Positions 44,899-54,348 of a DNA stretch of 64,000 bases are shown in pieces. Both the position numbers and the translations under genes were made by a program. This DNA is from Kitasatospora sp. A2-31 (GTDB taxonomy: Bacteria; Actinomycetota; Actinomycetes; Streptomycetales; Streptomycetaceae): the NCBI RefSeq assembly GCF_022288725.1, contig NZ_JAKNTA010000008.1:186001-250000 (forward strand), read 5' to 3'. Numbering within the stretch: position 1 is the first letter of the stretch; every line of letters begins with the position of its first letter. Under the pieces are notes generated by a model. The model saw only the letters and a list, made by a program, of their open reading frames with translations. It ran no database searches and had not been told where the DNA came from.

Positions 44899-44902
44899 CA
44901 GG

Positions 44903-46459
44903 TCACTCCTCCTCTGTCTTCTCCGCCGCGGCGGCGGACGCCTTGGGCTCCGGCTTCACCAGCGGGAAGAGCACGGTCTCCCGGATGTTCTTGCCGGTCA
45001 GCAGCATGATCAGGCGGTCCACCCCGAGGCCGAGGCCGCCGGTGGGCGGCATGGCGTACTCGAGGGCCCGCAGGAAGTCCTCGTCGAGCTGCATCGCCTC
45101 GACGTCGCCACCGGCCGCCAGCAGGGACTGCGCGGTCAGCCGGGCGCGCTGCTCGACCGGGTCGATCAGCTCGGAGTAGGCGGTGCCGATCTCGGTGCCG
45201 AAGATCACCAGGTCCCACTTCTCGGCCACGCCCGGGATCGAGCGGTGCTGGCGGGTCAGCGGGGAGACCTCGGTCGGGTAGTCCTTGATGAAGGTCGGCC
45301 GGACGGCGTTCTCCTCCAGCAGGCGCTCGACCATCTCCAGCACGATCTGGCCGTGGCCCCACTCCTTCTCGAAGGGGATGCCGTGCTCGGTGGCCAGCTT
45401 GCGGAGCTCCTCGACACCGGTCTCCGGGGTGACCTCGGTGCCCAGGTGCTCGGAGATGCCCGGGTAGACGCTGACCTCGGCCCACGGCTCGGCCAGGTCG
45501 ATCTCGTGCTCCACGCCGTGCGGGTCCAGGCCCTTGATCACCGTGGTGCCCAGCGCGTCCCGGGCGGCGTTGATGATGGTGGCGCGGATCAGCTCGGCCT
45601 GGGTGTCGTAGTCGCCGTAGGCCTCGTACGACTCCAGCGAGGTGAACTCCGGGTTGTGCGTGGAGTCCGCGCCCTCGTTGCGGAAGTTGCGGTTGATCTC
45701 GAAGACCTTCTCCGCACCGCCGACCACGAGCCGCTTGAGGTAGAGCTCGGGGGCGATCCGCATGAAGAGGTCGATGTCGTACGCGTTGATGTGCGTCTTG
45801 AACGGGCGGGCGTTGGCGCCGCCGTGCACCGGCTGCAGCATCGGGGTCTCGACCTCGATGTAGCCGCGCTCCTCGTAGGTGCGGCGGATCGAGCGGACGA
45901 CCTTGGACCGCAGGTGCAGGATCTCGCGGGCCTCGGGGTTGACGATCAGGTCGACGTACCGCTGGCGGACCCGGGCCTCCGGGTCGGTCAGGCCCTTGTG
46001 CTTGTCCGGCAGCGGGCGCAGGCACTTGGCGGTGAGCGCCCAGTCGTCCACCATCACCGACAGCTCGCCGCGGCGGGAGGTGATCACCTCGCCCTCGACG
46101 CCGACCTGGTCGCCGAGGTCGATGTCGGACTTCCAGGCCGCCAGCCGCTCCTCGCCCAGCTTGTCGAGGGAGAGCATCACCTGGAGGTCGGCGGTGCCGT
46201 CGCGCAGGGTGGCGAAGCAGAGCTTGCCGCCGGTGCGGGAGAGGATCACCCGGCCGGTGATGCCGACCCGCTCGCCGGTCGCGGTGTCCGGCGCCAGGTC
46301 CGGGTGCTTGGCGCGGAGGTCCGCGATGGTGCTGGTCCGGGGGAATCCGACCGGGTACGGGTCGACACCGGCCGCCCGCAGCCGGTCCAGCTTCTCGCGC
46401 CGCACGCGCATCTGCTCGGGAAGGTCGTCGGTCGCGGGGAGGGGGCTCTGATCGCTCAC
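44903..46459 (-). CDS. lysS: lysyl-tRNA synthetase, class II
   Basis: 518 residues. An N-terminal OB-fold anticodon-binding domain (GITGRVILSRTGGKLCFATL) is followed by the class II catalytic core: motif 1 VVRSIRRTYEERGYIEVETPML, motif 2 FEINRNFRNEG and motif 3 GLGLGVDRLIML. It charges tRNA-Lys. The C-terminal tail is Ala/Glu-rich and its last codons carry the ribosome binding site of the next gene. Confidence 0.98.
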   Translation of the reverse strand: MSDQSPLPATDDLPEQMRVRREKLDRLRAAGVDPYPVGFPRTSTIADLRAKHPDLAPDTATGERVGITGRVILSRTGGKLCFATLRDGTADLQVMLSLDKLGEERLAAWKSDIDLGDQVGVEGEVITSRRGELSVMVDDWALTAKCLRPLPDKHKGLTDPEARVRQRYVDLIVNPEAREILHLRSKVVRSIRRTYEERGYIEVETPMLQPVHGGANARPFKTHINAYDIDLFMRIAPELYLKRLVVGGAEKVFEINRNFRNEGADSTHNPEFTSLESYEAYGDYDTQAELIRATIINAARDALGTTVIKGLDPHGVEHEIDLAEPWAEVSVYPGISEHLGTEVTPETGVEELRKLATEHGIPFEKEWGHGQIVLEMVERLLEENAVRPTFIKDYPTEVSPLTRQHRSIPGVAEKWDLVIFGTEIGTAYSELIDPVEQRARLTAQSLLAAGGDVEAMQLDEDFLRALEYAMPPTGGLGLGVDRLIMLLTGKNIRETVLFPLVKPEPKASAAAAEKTEEE

Positions 46460-46573
46460 CCCACCAGGGTAGCCAGCCCGTGGTGGTGCTCCGCCACGGG
46501 ATATCCGTGCCGCGCGCCCGGGCTGGTCGGCCGTGCGGTGAACGGGCCGCGCGCGCGACGGCGCCGGGGACCG

Positions 46574-46610
46574 CCGGAGGGGGAGGCCGCGGCGCGGTCT
46601 CCCCCTCCGG
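46574..46610 (-). terminator. 12-bp-arm hairpin upstream of lysS
   Basis: CCGGAGGGGGAG (46574-46585) and CTCCCCCTCCGG (46599-46610), 18 bp past the stop of the gene at 46629-47363. Confidence 0.8.
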
Positions 46611-46628
46611 GTGCGTGCGTGCGAGCGG

Positions 46629-47363
46629 TCAGCCCGTGCCGGTGGCCAGCTCGAGCTCCTCGCCGGCGGCGGGCGGTGCGGGCCGGGCCGGGGGCTTGGG
46701 CCGGCGGCCGAACAGCTCGGCCGGGGTGGGCATCCGGTGCGGCCGGGGCGCCGTCGTGGGAGCGGTCTGCTTCGCGGCGGCGGTGGGCTCGGTGCTGCTC
46801 ATCGGGATCCGTCCTCCAACAGGGGTGGGGAGACTGCTCGGGGGTGCGGCTGGGCTCGGTACGGCGACGAGGTGGCGTTGGCCGGTGGTGAGGGCCAGCC
46901 GCTCGCGGACGGCCGCCTCGGCCAGCGCGTGGCAGCGCCCGGCCAGTCGCGAGCGGCGCGACCGCTCGTGCTGGCCGCACGGCTGGCGGGTCAGCCCGCG
47001 CAGCGCGGTGAGGTCCTCGGGGCCGGGGAGGTAGCCGTCGGTCACGGCCTCCTCCAGCCGTTCCAGGTAGCCGGCGGCGCTGCCGGGCAGTGCCGCCCGG
47101 TAGCGGGCGAGGTCGGCGAGCAGGAAGGCGCGGAGCCGGCCGCCCTCCTGGACGGCCTCGTCGATCGCCTCGGTCAGGCGCAGGGCGTCCTGCACGTCCT
47201 CGGCCCACAGTTCGGCGCCGGTGCCGTTGAACGGCAGCCGGTCGGGGCTCTGGAGGTGGACGGGGACGGCGGGGTGGAGGGCTTGGGCGAGGGCGCGGCG
47301 CAGCACGCGGACTTCGTCGGCGCTGAAGGCCATGCCGCCGCGCGATCCGTGTGGCGTAGGCAT
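46629..47363 (-). CDS. hypothetical protein, helical N-terminus and Pro-rich tail (244 aa)
   Basis: No family name comes to mind. The first 150 residues are helical and carry a pattern seen in several streptomycete orthologues: FSADEVRVLRRALAQAL, then a DALRLTEAIDEAVQEGGRLRAFLLADLARYR helix pair. The last 90 are disordered and Pro/Ala-rich, ending in an AGEELELATGTG segment. Starts at 47363 or 47333 are both possible; the first ten codons have AT-rich third positions, which favours 47333. It lies between coaX and lysS on the same strand. Confidence 0.7.
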   Translation of the reverse strand: MPTPHGSRGGMAFSADEVRVLRRALAQALHPAVPVHLQSPDRLPFNGTGAELWAEDVQDALRLTEAIDEAVQEGGRLRAFLLADLARYRAALPGSAAGYLERLEEAVTDGYLPGPEDLTALRGLTRQPCGQHERSRRSRLAGRCHALAEAAVRERLALTTGQRHLVAVPSPAAPPSSLPTPVGGRIPMSSTEPTAAAKQTAPTTAPRPHRMPTPAELFGRRPKPPARPAPPAAGEELELATGTG

Positions 47364-47574
47364 GCGCTGACACTACGTGAGGAATATCCGATTTGTCGGT
47401 AACGTCGCGCCGATGCCCCACGTTTGGCCCGGTGAATGTCCCGTGGACGAAGCGTCGGCCGGCCGGCCGGTGCGGCGGCCACCGTCAGCGGGTCCGGGAC
47501 CGCGGTCCAGCGGCGGGCCCCCGCCACCCCAGGCACGGCGAGCACCCCGAGCGAGTGTCAGCTCGAGCGAGGTG

Positions 47575-48360
<786 letters not shown>

Positions 48361-48395
48361 GGGGTGCTTTCTGCGTGAGGGGTGATCAGTGGTGA

Positions 48396-49355
48396 TCAGG
48401 CGCGCAGGTCCAGGCCGATGTCGAGGATCGGCGAGGAGTGCGTGAGCGCGCCCACGGCCAGGTAGTCGACACCAGTCTGGGCGACCTCGCGCGCGGTGGC
48501 CAGGGTCAGGCCTCCGGACGCCTCCAGCTTGGCCCGGCCGGCCACCAGGTCCACGGCCTCCTTCAGCCGGGGGACGGTGAAGTTGTCCAGCAGGATGAGG
48601 TCCGCCCCGGCCTCCAGCACGGGCGGGATCTGCTCCAGCGTGTCCACCTCGACCTCGACCGGCAGGTCGGGGTAGGCCTCCCGGACGGCGCGGAACGCCT
48701 CGGCGACGCCGCCGGCCGCGATCACGTGGTTGTCCTTGACCAGGGCCGCGTCGGAGAGCGCCATCCGGTGGTTGGCGCCGCCGCCGCAGCGGACCGCGTA
48801 CTTCTGCAGCGCCCGCAGGCCCGGGGTGGTCTTGCGGGTGTCGCGGACGACCGCGCCGGTGCCGGCCAGGGCGTCGGCCCAGGCCCGGGTGGCGGTGGCG
48901 ATGCCGGAGAGGTGGCAGAGCAGGTTGAGCGCGCTGCGCTCGGCGGTGAGCAGGTCGCGGGTGCGGCCGCGGACCGAGAGCAGCACCTGGCCGGCCTCGA
49001 CCCGGTCGCCGTCCTGGACGTGGCGCTCGACCTCGAACTCCTCCTCGCAGACCAGCGAGACGACGGCCTCGGCGATCCGCAGGCCGGCCACCACGCCGCC
49101 CTCGCGGGCGGTGAAGTCGGCGGTGGCGACCGCGTCGGCCGGGACGGTGGCGACCGAGGTGACGTCCTCGCCGCCGGCGAGGTCCTCGGCCAGCGCCAGG
49201 GTGGCGACGTCCTCGACCTCGACCGGGTCCAGCCCGGCCTCCTCCAGGAGCTCGGCGAGCTGCGGGTCCAGGCCGGTCTCGTAGCCCTCGCCGTCGCCGC
49301 AGGCGCAGCCGTCGCCGCAGCCGGCCATCGGGAGTTCCTCGTGCGAGTGGGTCAT
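48396..49355 (-). CDS. nadC: nicotinate-nucleotide pyrophosphorylase (quinolinate phosphoribosyltransferase)
   Basis: 319 residues from ATG 49355 with GAGGAG upstream, 4 bp after the nadB stop. The quinolinate and PRPP sites are seen as VRDTRKTTPGLR, YAVRCGGGANHRMAL and EVEVDTLEQ, with a C-terminal barrel ending ILDIGLDLRA. It converts quinolinate and PRPP to nicotinate mononucleotide in de novo NAD synthesis. The N-terminus carries an extra Cys-rich stretch (AGCGDGCACGDG) before the family's usual start, which might bind a metal. If translation began at ATG 49328 the stretch would still be included. Confidence 0.95.
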   Translation of the reverse strand: MTHSHEELPMAGCGDGCACGDGEGYETGLDPQLAELLEEAGLDPVEVEDVATLALAEDLAGGEDVTSVATVPADAVATADFTAREGGVVAGLRIAEAVVSLVCEEEFEVERHVQDGDRVEAGQVLLSVRGRTRDLLTAERSALNLLCHLSGIATATRAWADALAGTGAVVRDTRKTTPGLRALQKYAVRCGGGANHRMALSDAALVKDNHVIAAGGVAEAFRAVREAYPDLPVEVEVDTLEQIPPVLEAGADLILLDNFTVPRLKEAVDLVAGRAKLEASGGLTLATAREVAQTGVDYLAVGALTHSSPILDIGLDLRA

Positions 49356-49359
49356 GGTT

Positions 49360-51033
49360 CTACTGCTCCTCAGGGGTGCTGACAAGATCGCCGGAGGCGG
49401 TGAGGGTGGTGATCAGGTGACGCTGCCAGCGGGTGTCGTCCCGCTCGGGGAAGTCCTCGCGCCAGTGGCAGCCGCGGGTCTCGTCGCGCTGGGCGGCGGC
49501 GGCGACCAGGGCGGCGGCGACCAGCAGCAGGTTGGCGGCCTCCCAGGTCTCCACCCGGGGGTCGGCCGGCTTCTCCTGGGCGACGTGCGTGTAGGCCGTC
49601 TCGGCGAGCAGCGCGAGCCCGGCGGCGGTGTCGGCCATCGAGGCGGCCGAGCGCAGGACGCCGGCGCCGCGCGACATCAGCCGCTGGATCTCGGCCCGCG
49701 CCTCGGGGGCGGGCAGCGGCACCGGGTGGGCGGCGCGCGCCGCGGCCACGTCCACCGCCCGCTCGGGCAGGTCGCCCGCCCGGTGCCGGGCGGCCAGGTC
49801 GTCGGCGATCCGCTCGGCGAAGACCAGGCCCTCCAGCAGCGAGTTGGACGCCAGCCGGTTGGCGCCGTGCACGCCGGTGCAGGCGACCTCGCCGCAGGCG
49901 TACAGGCCGGGGACGGTGGTGCGCCCGGACAGGTCGGTGCGGATGCCGCCGGAGGCGTAGTGCGCCGCCGGGGCGACCGGGATCGGCTCGGTGACCGGGT
50001 CGATGCCGTGCGCGCGGCAGGAGGCGAGGATGGTCGGGAACCGGTGCTCCCACATCTCGGCGCCGAAGTGCCGACCGTCCAGGTACATGTGCTCGGCGCC
50101 CTGCAGCTGCATCTGCCGGGTGATGGCCTTGGCGACGATGTCGCGCGGGGCCAGCTCGGCCAGCTCGTGCTGCCCGAGCATGAAGCGCGTGCCGCTCGCG
50201 TCGACCAGGTGCGCGCCTTCGCCGCGGACCGCCTCGGAGACCAGCGGCTGCTGGCCCTCGGCGTCCGGGCCGAGCCAGAGCACGGTGGGGTGGAACTGGA
50301 CGAACTCCAGGTCGGCGACCTCGGCGCCGGCCCGCAGCGCGAGCGCCACGCCGTCGCCGGTGGAGACCGCCGGGTTGGTGGTGGCCGAGAAGACCTGGCC
50401 CATGCCGCCGGTGGCGAGCACCACCGCGCGGGCGCGGATGGCGCCGACGCCGTCGCGCTGCCCCTCGCCCATCACGTGCAGGGTGAGGCCGGCCGCGTTG
50501 CCGTCGGCGTCGGTGAGCAGGTCGAGCACGAGGGCGTGCTCGATCAGCTCGATGCCCGGGTCCGAGCGGACCGCCGAGACCAGGGCGCGGGAGATCTCGG
50601 CGCCGGTGGCGTCGCCGCCGGCGTGCGCTATCCGGCGGCGGTGGTGGCCGCCCTCGCGGGTGAGCATGATCTCGCCCCCGGCGTCGCGGTCGAACGCGGC
50701 GCCGGTGGCGATCAGCCGGCGGACGGCGTCCGGGCCCTCGGTGACGAGGGTGCGCACGGCGTCCTCGTCGCAGAGGCCTGCGCCGGCCACCAGGGTGTCG
50801 TCCAGGTGCTGCTCGGGGGTGTCGCCCTCGCCCAGGGCGGCGGCGATGCCGCCCTGGGCCCAGCGGGTGGACCCGTCGTCCAGCATCGCCTTGGTGACCA
50901 CCATGACCCGCAGGCCGGCCCGGCGGGCGTTGAGGGCGACGGTGAGACCGGCCACCCCGGAGCCGACCACGACGACGTCGGTGGCGGTCGTCCAGCCGGG
51001 GGCGGGGGCGGTGAGGCGGTGGGTGACGGGCAT
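49360..51033 (-). CDS. nadB: L-aspartate oxidase
   Basis: 557 residues. The FAD-binding dinucleotide fold at the N-terminus reads VVVVGSGVAGLTVALNAR. The succinate dehydrogenase-like catalytic region follows, with RWAQGGIAAALG, VLATGGMGQVF and GLYACGEVACTGVHGANRLASNSLLEG. It oxidises aspartate to iminoaspartate, which NadA turns into quinolinate; nadA itself is not in the window. Tightly coupled to nadC downstream and panD upstream (17 bp). Confidence 0.97.
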   Translation of the reverse strand: MPVTHRLTAPAPGWTTATDVVVVGSGVAGLTVALNARRAGLRVMVVTKAMLDDGSTRWAQGGIAAALGEGDTPEQHLDDTLVAGAGLCDEDAVRTLVTEGPDAVRRLIATGAAFDRDAGGEIMLTREGGHHRRRIAHAGGDATGAEISRALVSAVRSDPGIELIEHALVLDLLTDADGNAAGLTLHVMGEGQRDGVGAIRARAVVLATGGMGQVFSATTNPAVSTGDGVALALRAGAEVADLEFVQFHPTVLWLGPDAEGQQPLVSEAVRGEGAHLVDASGTRFMLGQHELAELAPRDIVAKAITRQMQLQGAEHMYLDGRHFGAEMWEHRFPTILASCRAHGIDPVTEPIPVAPAAHYASGGIRTDLSGRTTVPGLYACGEVACTGVHGANRLASNSLLEGLVFAERIADDLAARHRAGDLPERAVDVAAARAAHPVPLPAPEARAEIQRLMSRGAGVLRSAASMADTAAGLALLAETAYTHVAQEKPADPRVETWEAANLLLVAAALVAAAAQRDETRGCHWREDFPERDDTRWQRHLITTLTASGDLVSTPEEQ

Positions 51034-51050
51034 GTCGGTCAGTGGCTCCT

Positions 51051-51497
51051 TCAGCGCGCGGCGGTCGGGGCCGCGTCGTGGTCACCGTACGCCCGGTCGC
51101 CGCGGAGCAGTCCAGTGCCCTCCCCGGCGTCGGCCGGGTCTCCGCCCGTGCCGGTGATCCGGTTGTGCTCGTCCACGAAGACGACCTTCGGCTCGTAGCC
51201 CTTGGCCTCGGCGGTGTCCATCTGCCCGTAGGCGATGAGTATGACGAGGTCGCCGGGGTGGACCAGGCGCGCGGCGGCGCCGTTGATGCCGATCACGCCG
51301 GAGCCGCGCGGGCCGGCGATGGTGTAGGTCTCCAGCCGGGCGCCGTTGTTGATGTCGACGATGTGGACCAGCTCGCCGGGGAGCAGGTCCGCGGCGTCGA
51401 GCAGGTCCTCGTCCACCGTGACGGAGCCGACGTAGTGCAGGTCGGCCTGGGTCACGGTGGCCCGGTGGATCTTGGACTTGAGCATGGTGCGGAGCAT
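51051..51497 (-). CDS. panD: aspartate 1-decarboxylase proenzyme
   Basis: 148 residues. PanD cleaves itself between Gly and Ser in the HYVGSVTVD segment (about residues 21-29), leaving a pyruvoyl group at the new Ser end. NGAAARLVHPGD is the conserved later motif. It makes beta-alanine for pantothenate. The C-terminal extension of about 25 residues is common in Streptomyces. The first Met is at 51497; a second at 51485 would give the standard MLKSKIHRATV start. Confidence 0.96.
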   Translation of the reverse strand: MLRTMLKSKIHRATVTQADLHYVGSVTVDEDLLDAADLLPGELVHIVDINNGARLETYTIAGPRGSGVIGINGAAARLVHPGDLVILIAYGQMDTAEAKGYEPKVVFVDEHNRITGTGGDPADAGEGTGLLRGDRAYGDHDAAPTAAR

Positions 51498-51563
51498 GGG
51501 GTCACGCCTCCTGTGAGTGCATGCCTGGAAGGGGAGCTACCGAACGTGGGCTTGAGCTGTGGG

Positions 51564-51607
51564 CGGGCACCGGTCGGCCGCCGCCGGGCGGACGGATCCG
51601 GTGCCCG
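51564..51607 (-). terminator. hairpin between panC and panD
   Basis: CGGGCACCGG (51564-51573) and CCGGTGCCCG (51598-51607) with a long GC-rich loop, just after the panC stop (51619). It may partly separate the pan and nad parts of the operon. Confidence 0.55.
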
Positions 51608-51618
51608 TCCCCGTCCGC

Positions 51619-52524
51619 CTAGCGGCAGATGAGGTGGACGTTGTCGATCAGGCGGGTGGTGCCCACCGTCGCGGCGACGGCCAGCACCGCCTCGCCCTGG
51701 AAGTCGTCCGGCGCCTCGGTGAAGTCGTGCGGATCGATCAGGGCGAGGTAGTCGAGGGTGACGCCCTCGGCGCCGTCCAGGACGGCCGCGGCGGCCTCGC
51801 GCACGGCCTTGGGGCCCTGCGCGGCCACGTCGCGGCCGGCGAACAGCGCCTTCGACAGGGCGAGCGCGTGCGTGCGGTCCTCGGCGGAGAGGTAGCGGTT
51901 GCGCGAGGACAGCGCCAGGCCGTCCTCCTCGCGGACGGTCGGCACGCCGACCACCTCGACGTCGAAGTCCAGGTCGGCCACCATCCGGCGGACGATCGCC
52001 AGCTGCTGGGCGTCCTTCTCGCCGAAGAAGGCGAAGTCGGGGTCGGTGATGTGCAGCAGCTTGGCGACCACGGTCAGCACGCCGTCGAAGTGGCCCGGCC
52101 GGGTGGTGCCCTCGAACCGCTCGCCCATCGGGCCGGCCGCCAGCCGGACCTGCGGCCGGCCGTTCGGGTAGACCTCGTCGACGGACGGCGCGAAGACCAC
52201 GTCGGCGCCGTTCTCCTCGGCCAGCTTGACGTCCTCGTCCAGGCTGCGGGGGTAGCGCTCCAGGTCCTCGCCGGCGCCGAACTGCAGCGGGTTGACGAAG
52301 ACGGTGACCGCCACCCGGCCGTCGCGGCCCACCTGCCGGCGGGCGGCCCGGATCAGCGCGGCGTGGCCCTCGTGGAGCGCGCCCATGGTCATCACGACCG
52401 CGTTGTCCACCGGCTGCTCGTCCGGCCAGAACGCGGCCTCGAAGTCGTCGACGGTGTGCGTGACCACGGCCCGGTGGACCTTCGGGGCGCGCTGGGCCTT
52501 GCCCGGCTGCTTGCCGCGTGCCAT
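51619..52524 (-). CDS. panC: pantothenate synthetase
   Basis: 301 residues. The HIGH-like motif MTMGALHEGH (about residues 46-55), VFVNPLQFG, FGEKDAQQLAIVRRMV and SSRNRYLS (KMSKS-like) define PanC, which joins pantoate and beta-alanine using ATP. The start codon overlaps the stop of the DUF2520 gene (ATGA), with GAGGAG eight bases upstream. The N-terminal basic extension (ARGKQPGKAQRAPK) is not part of the catalytic fold. Confidence 0.96.
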   Translation of the reverse strand: MARGKQPGKAQRAPKVHRAVVTHTVDDFEAAFWPDEQPVDNAVVMTMGALHEGHAALIRAARRQVGRDGRVAVTVFVNPLQFGAGEDLERYPRSLDEDVKLAEENGADVVFAPSVDEVYPNGRPQVRLAAGPMGERFEGTTRPGHFDGVLTVVAKLLHITDPDFAFFGEKDAQQLAIVRRMVADLDFDVEVVGVPTVREEDGLALSSRNRYLSAEDRTHALALSKALFAGRDVAAQGPKAVREAAAAVLDGAEGVTLDYLALIDPHDFTEAPDDFQGEAVLAVAATVGTTRLIDNVHLICR

Positions 52525-53474
52525 CAGTGGTTCTCCTCGTTCAGTACGTCCAGCAGTGCCGCCGCCGACGTCTCGTCGATCGTTCCGTGCGCGAGCGCCC
52601 GCTGGGCGGTGGCGCGGGCCATCGCCCGGTAGGCGGCCGGGATGTCGGGGGACACCGTACTGAGCTGCGCCAGGTGGCGCCGCACGGTTCCCGCGTCGCC
52701 CCGGGCGACCGGGCCGGTGAGGGCCGCGTCGCCGGAGCGCAGGCTGTTGTCCAGGGCGGCGCCGAGCAACGGGCCGAGCAGCCGGCCGGGCTCGGCGACC
52801 CCGGCGGTGCGCAGCAGCTCCAGCGCCTGCGCGACCAGGGTGACCAGGTGGTTCGCGCCGTGGGCGAGGGCAGTGTGGTAGAGCGGGCGGACGTCCTCCG
52901 GCACCCACTCGGGCTCGCCGCCCATCTCCACCACGAGCGCCTCGGCGACCGGGCGCAGCTCCTCCGGCGCGGTCACCCCGAACGGGCAGCCGGCCAGCCG
53001 GGCCAGGTCGACGGAGGTGCCGGTGAAGGTCATCGCGGGGTGCAGGGCCAGCGGCAGCGCCCCGGCCCGGGTGGCGGGCTCCAGGACGGCGACGCCGTGC
53101 GCGCCGGAGGTGTGCACGACCAGCTGGCCGGGGCGGACGGCACCGGTCGAGGCCAGGCCGGCCACCAGGTCGGCCAGCGCGTCGTCCGGGACGGTCAGCA
53201 GGACGAGGTCGGCGGCGGCCAGCACCTGCGGCGGGGTGACGATCCGTACGCCGGGCAGCAGCGCCTCGGCGCGCCGGCGGGAGGTGGTGGAGACCCCGGA
53301 GGCGGCGACCACCCGGTGCCCGGCGAGCTGCAGCGCGGCGCCCAGCGCCGGGCCGACCCGGCCGGTGCCGACCACGCCCACGGCGAGCCGCGCCGGGCGG
53401 TTGCCCGGGTCGGCCGGGTCGCCGAAGCCGTCGGCGAGCGGGGTGAAGTCGGCGCTGTCGCTTCGCTCGGTCAC
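52524..53474 (-). CDS. Rossmann-fold DUF2520 oxidoreductase-like protein
   Basis: 316 residues from GTG 53474. The N-terminal NADP-binding loop is VGVVGTGRVGPALGAAL (about residues 27-43). The DUF2520 helical C-terminal domain follows with LHPAMTFTG, FGVTAPEE and YHTALAHGANHLVTL. The plan is that of F420H2:NADP- and ketopantoate-reductase-like enzymes, and its coupling to panC makes ketopantoate reduction (PanE/PanG-type) or another step of pantoate supply a fair guess. I cannot confirm the substrate. Confidence 0.85.
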   Translation of the reverse strand: MTERSDSADFTPLADGFGDPADPGNRPARLAVGVVGTGRVGPALGAALQLAGHRVVAASGVSTTSRRRAEALLPGVRIVTPPQVLAAADLVLLTVPDDALADLVAGLASTGAVRPGQLVVHTSGAHGVAVLEPATRAGALPLALHPAMTFTGTSVDLARLAGCPFGVTAPEELRPVAEALVVEMGGEPEWVPEDVRPLYHTALAHGANHLVTLVAQALELLRTAGVAEPGRLLGPLLGAALDNSLRSGDAALTGPVARGDAGTVRRHLAQLSTVSPDIPAAYRAMARATAQRALAHGTIDETSAAALLDVLNEENH

Positions 53475-53614
53475 GGCTGGGCCCTGGTCCTCACTCTCCG
53501 TTCCGGTCCTCTTCGGGTACCGGACGTACCGGCCCATTCTACGGCCGGGCCGACGGGCCCCCGGGCGCCCCCGTCGCGGGCCCCCGGCAGGTCGCGAGAG
53601 CGTTCGAGGGAGCG
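53475..53614. other. gap between two-component system and panC group
   Basis: GC-rich inverted segments around 53535-53600 (GGGCCCCCGGG, CGCGGGCCCCCGG) probably end the response-regulator transcript. The pan operon promoter should lie near 53475-53530. Confidence 0.4.
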
Positions 53615-54304
53615 TCAGTCCGAGGAGCCGGCCCGGATCAGTCCCGCCTCGTAGGCCAGGACGACGGCCTGGACGCGGTCGCGCAGGCCGAGCTTGGCCA
53701 GGATCCGGCCGACGTGGGTCTTCACGGTGGCCTCGGAGAGGACCAGCCGGGCGGCGATCTCGCCGTTCGACAGGCCCTGGGCGACGAGCAGGAAGACCTC
53801 GCGCTCGCGCTCGGTGAGCGGGCCCAGGGGGTCCGGGCCGGGCAGGTGGTGCGGGGTGGGCAGCACCTCGGCGAAGCGGTCGATCATGCGCCGGGTGGTG
53901 GTCGGCGCGACCACCGCGTCCCCGCCGTGCACCGCGCGGATGGCGGCGACCAGCTCCGTCGGCGGCACGTCCTTGAGCAGGAAGCCGCTGGCGCCGGCCT
54001 TGAGCGCGGCGAAGGCGTACTCGTCCAGGTCGAAGGTGGTGAGGATGAGCACGTGCGGGGCGTTCGGCAGCGGGCTGCCGTCCTCGGCGAGGCAGATCCG
54101 GCGGGTGGCCTGCACGCCGTCCATGCGGGGCATCCGGACGTCCATCAGGATCACGTCCACGGCCGTGTGCTGCAGCTTCTCCAGGGCCTGCGCGCCGTCG
54201 CCGGCCTCGGCGGCGATCTCGATGTCGCCCTGCGACTGCAGGATCATCCGGAAGCCGGTGCGCAGCAGCTCCTGGTCGTCGACGAGCATCACGCGGATGG
54301 TCAA
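53615..54304 (-). CDS. NarL/FixJ-type response regulator
   Basis: 229 residues from TTG 54304, chosen because GGAG lies six bases before it. The receiver domain has the phospho-acceptor Asp in VDVILMDVRMPRMDG (about residue 55) and the Thr/Lys switch residues (ILTTFD, FLLKD). The C-terminal LuxR-type HTH is LTEREREVFLLVAQGLSNGEIA...TVKTHVGRIL. Its partner kinase gene lies just upstream on the same strand (44 bp). Confidence 0.95.
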   Translation of the reverse strand: MTIRVMLVDDQELLRTGFRMILQSQGDIEIAAEAGDGAQALEKLQHTAVDVILMDVRMPRMDGVQATRRICLAEDGSPLPNAPHVLILTTFDLDEYAFAALKAGASGFLLKDVPPTELVAAIRAVHGGDAVVAPTTTRRMIDRFAEVLPTPHHLPGPDPLGPLTEREREVFLLVAQGLSNGEIAARLVLSEATVKTHVGRILAKLGLRDRVQAVVLAYEAGLIRAGSSD

Positions 54305-54348
54305 GGGGGTCTCCTGGTTCGTGGGGAGCGGCGCGGTTCGGGCGCGCT

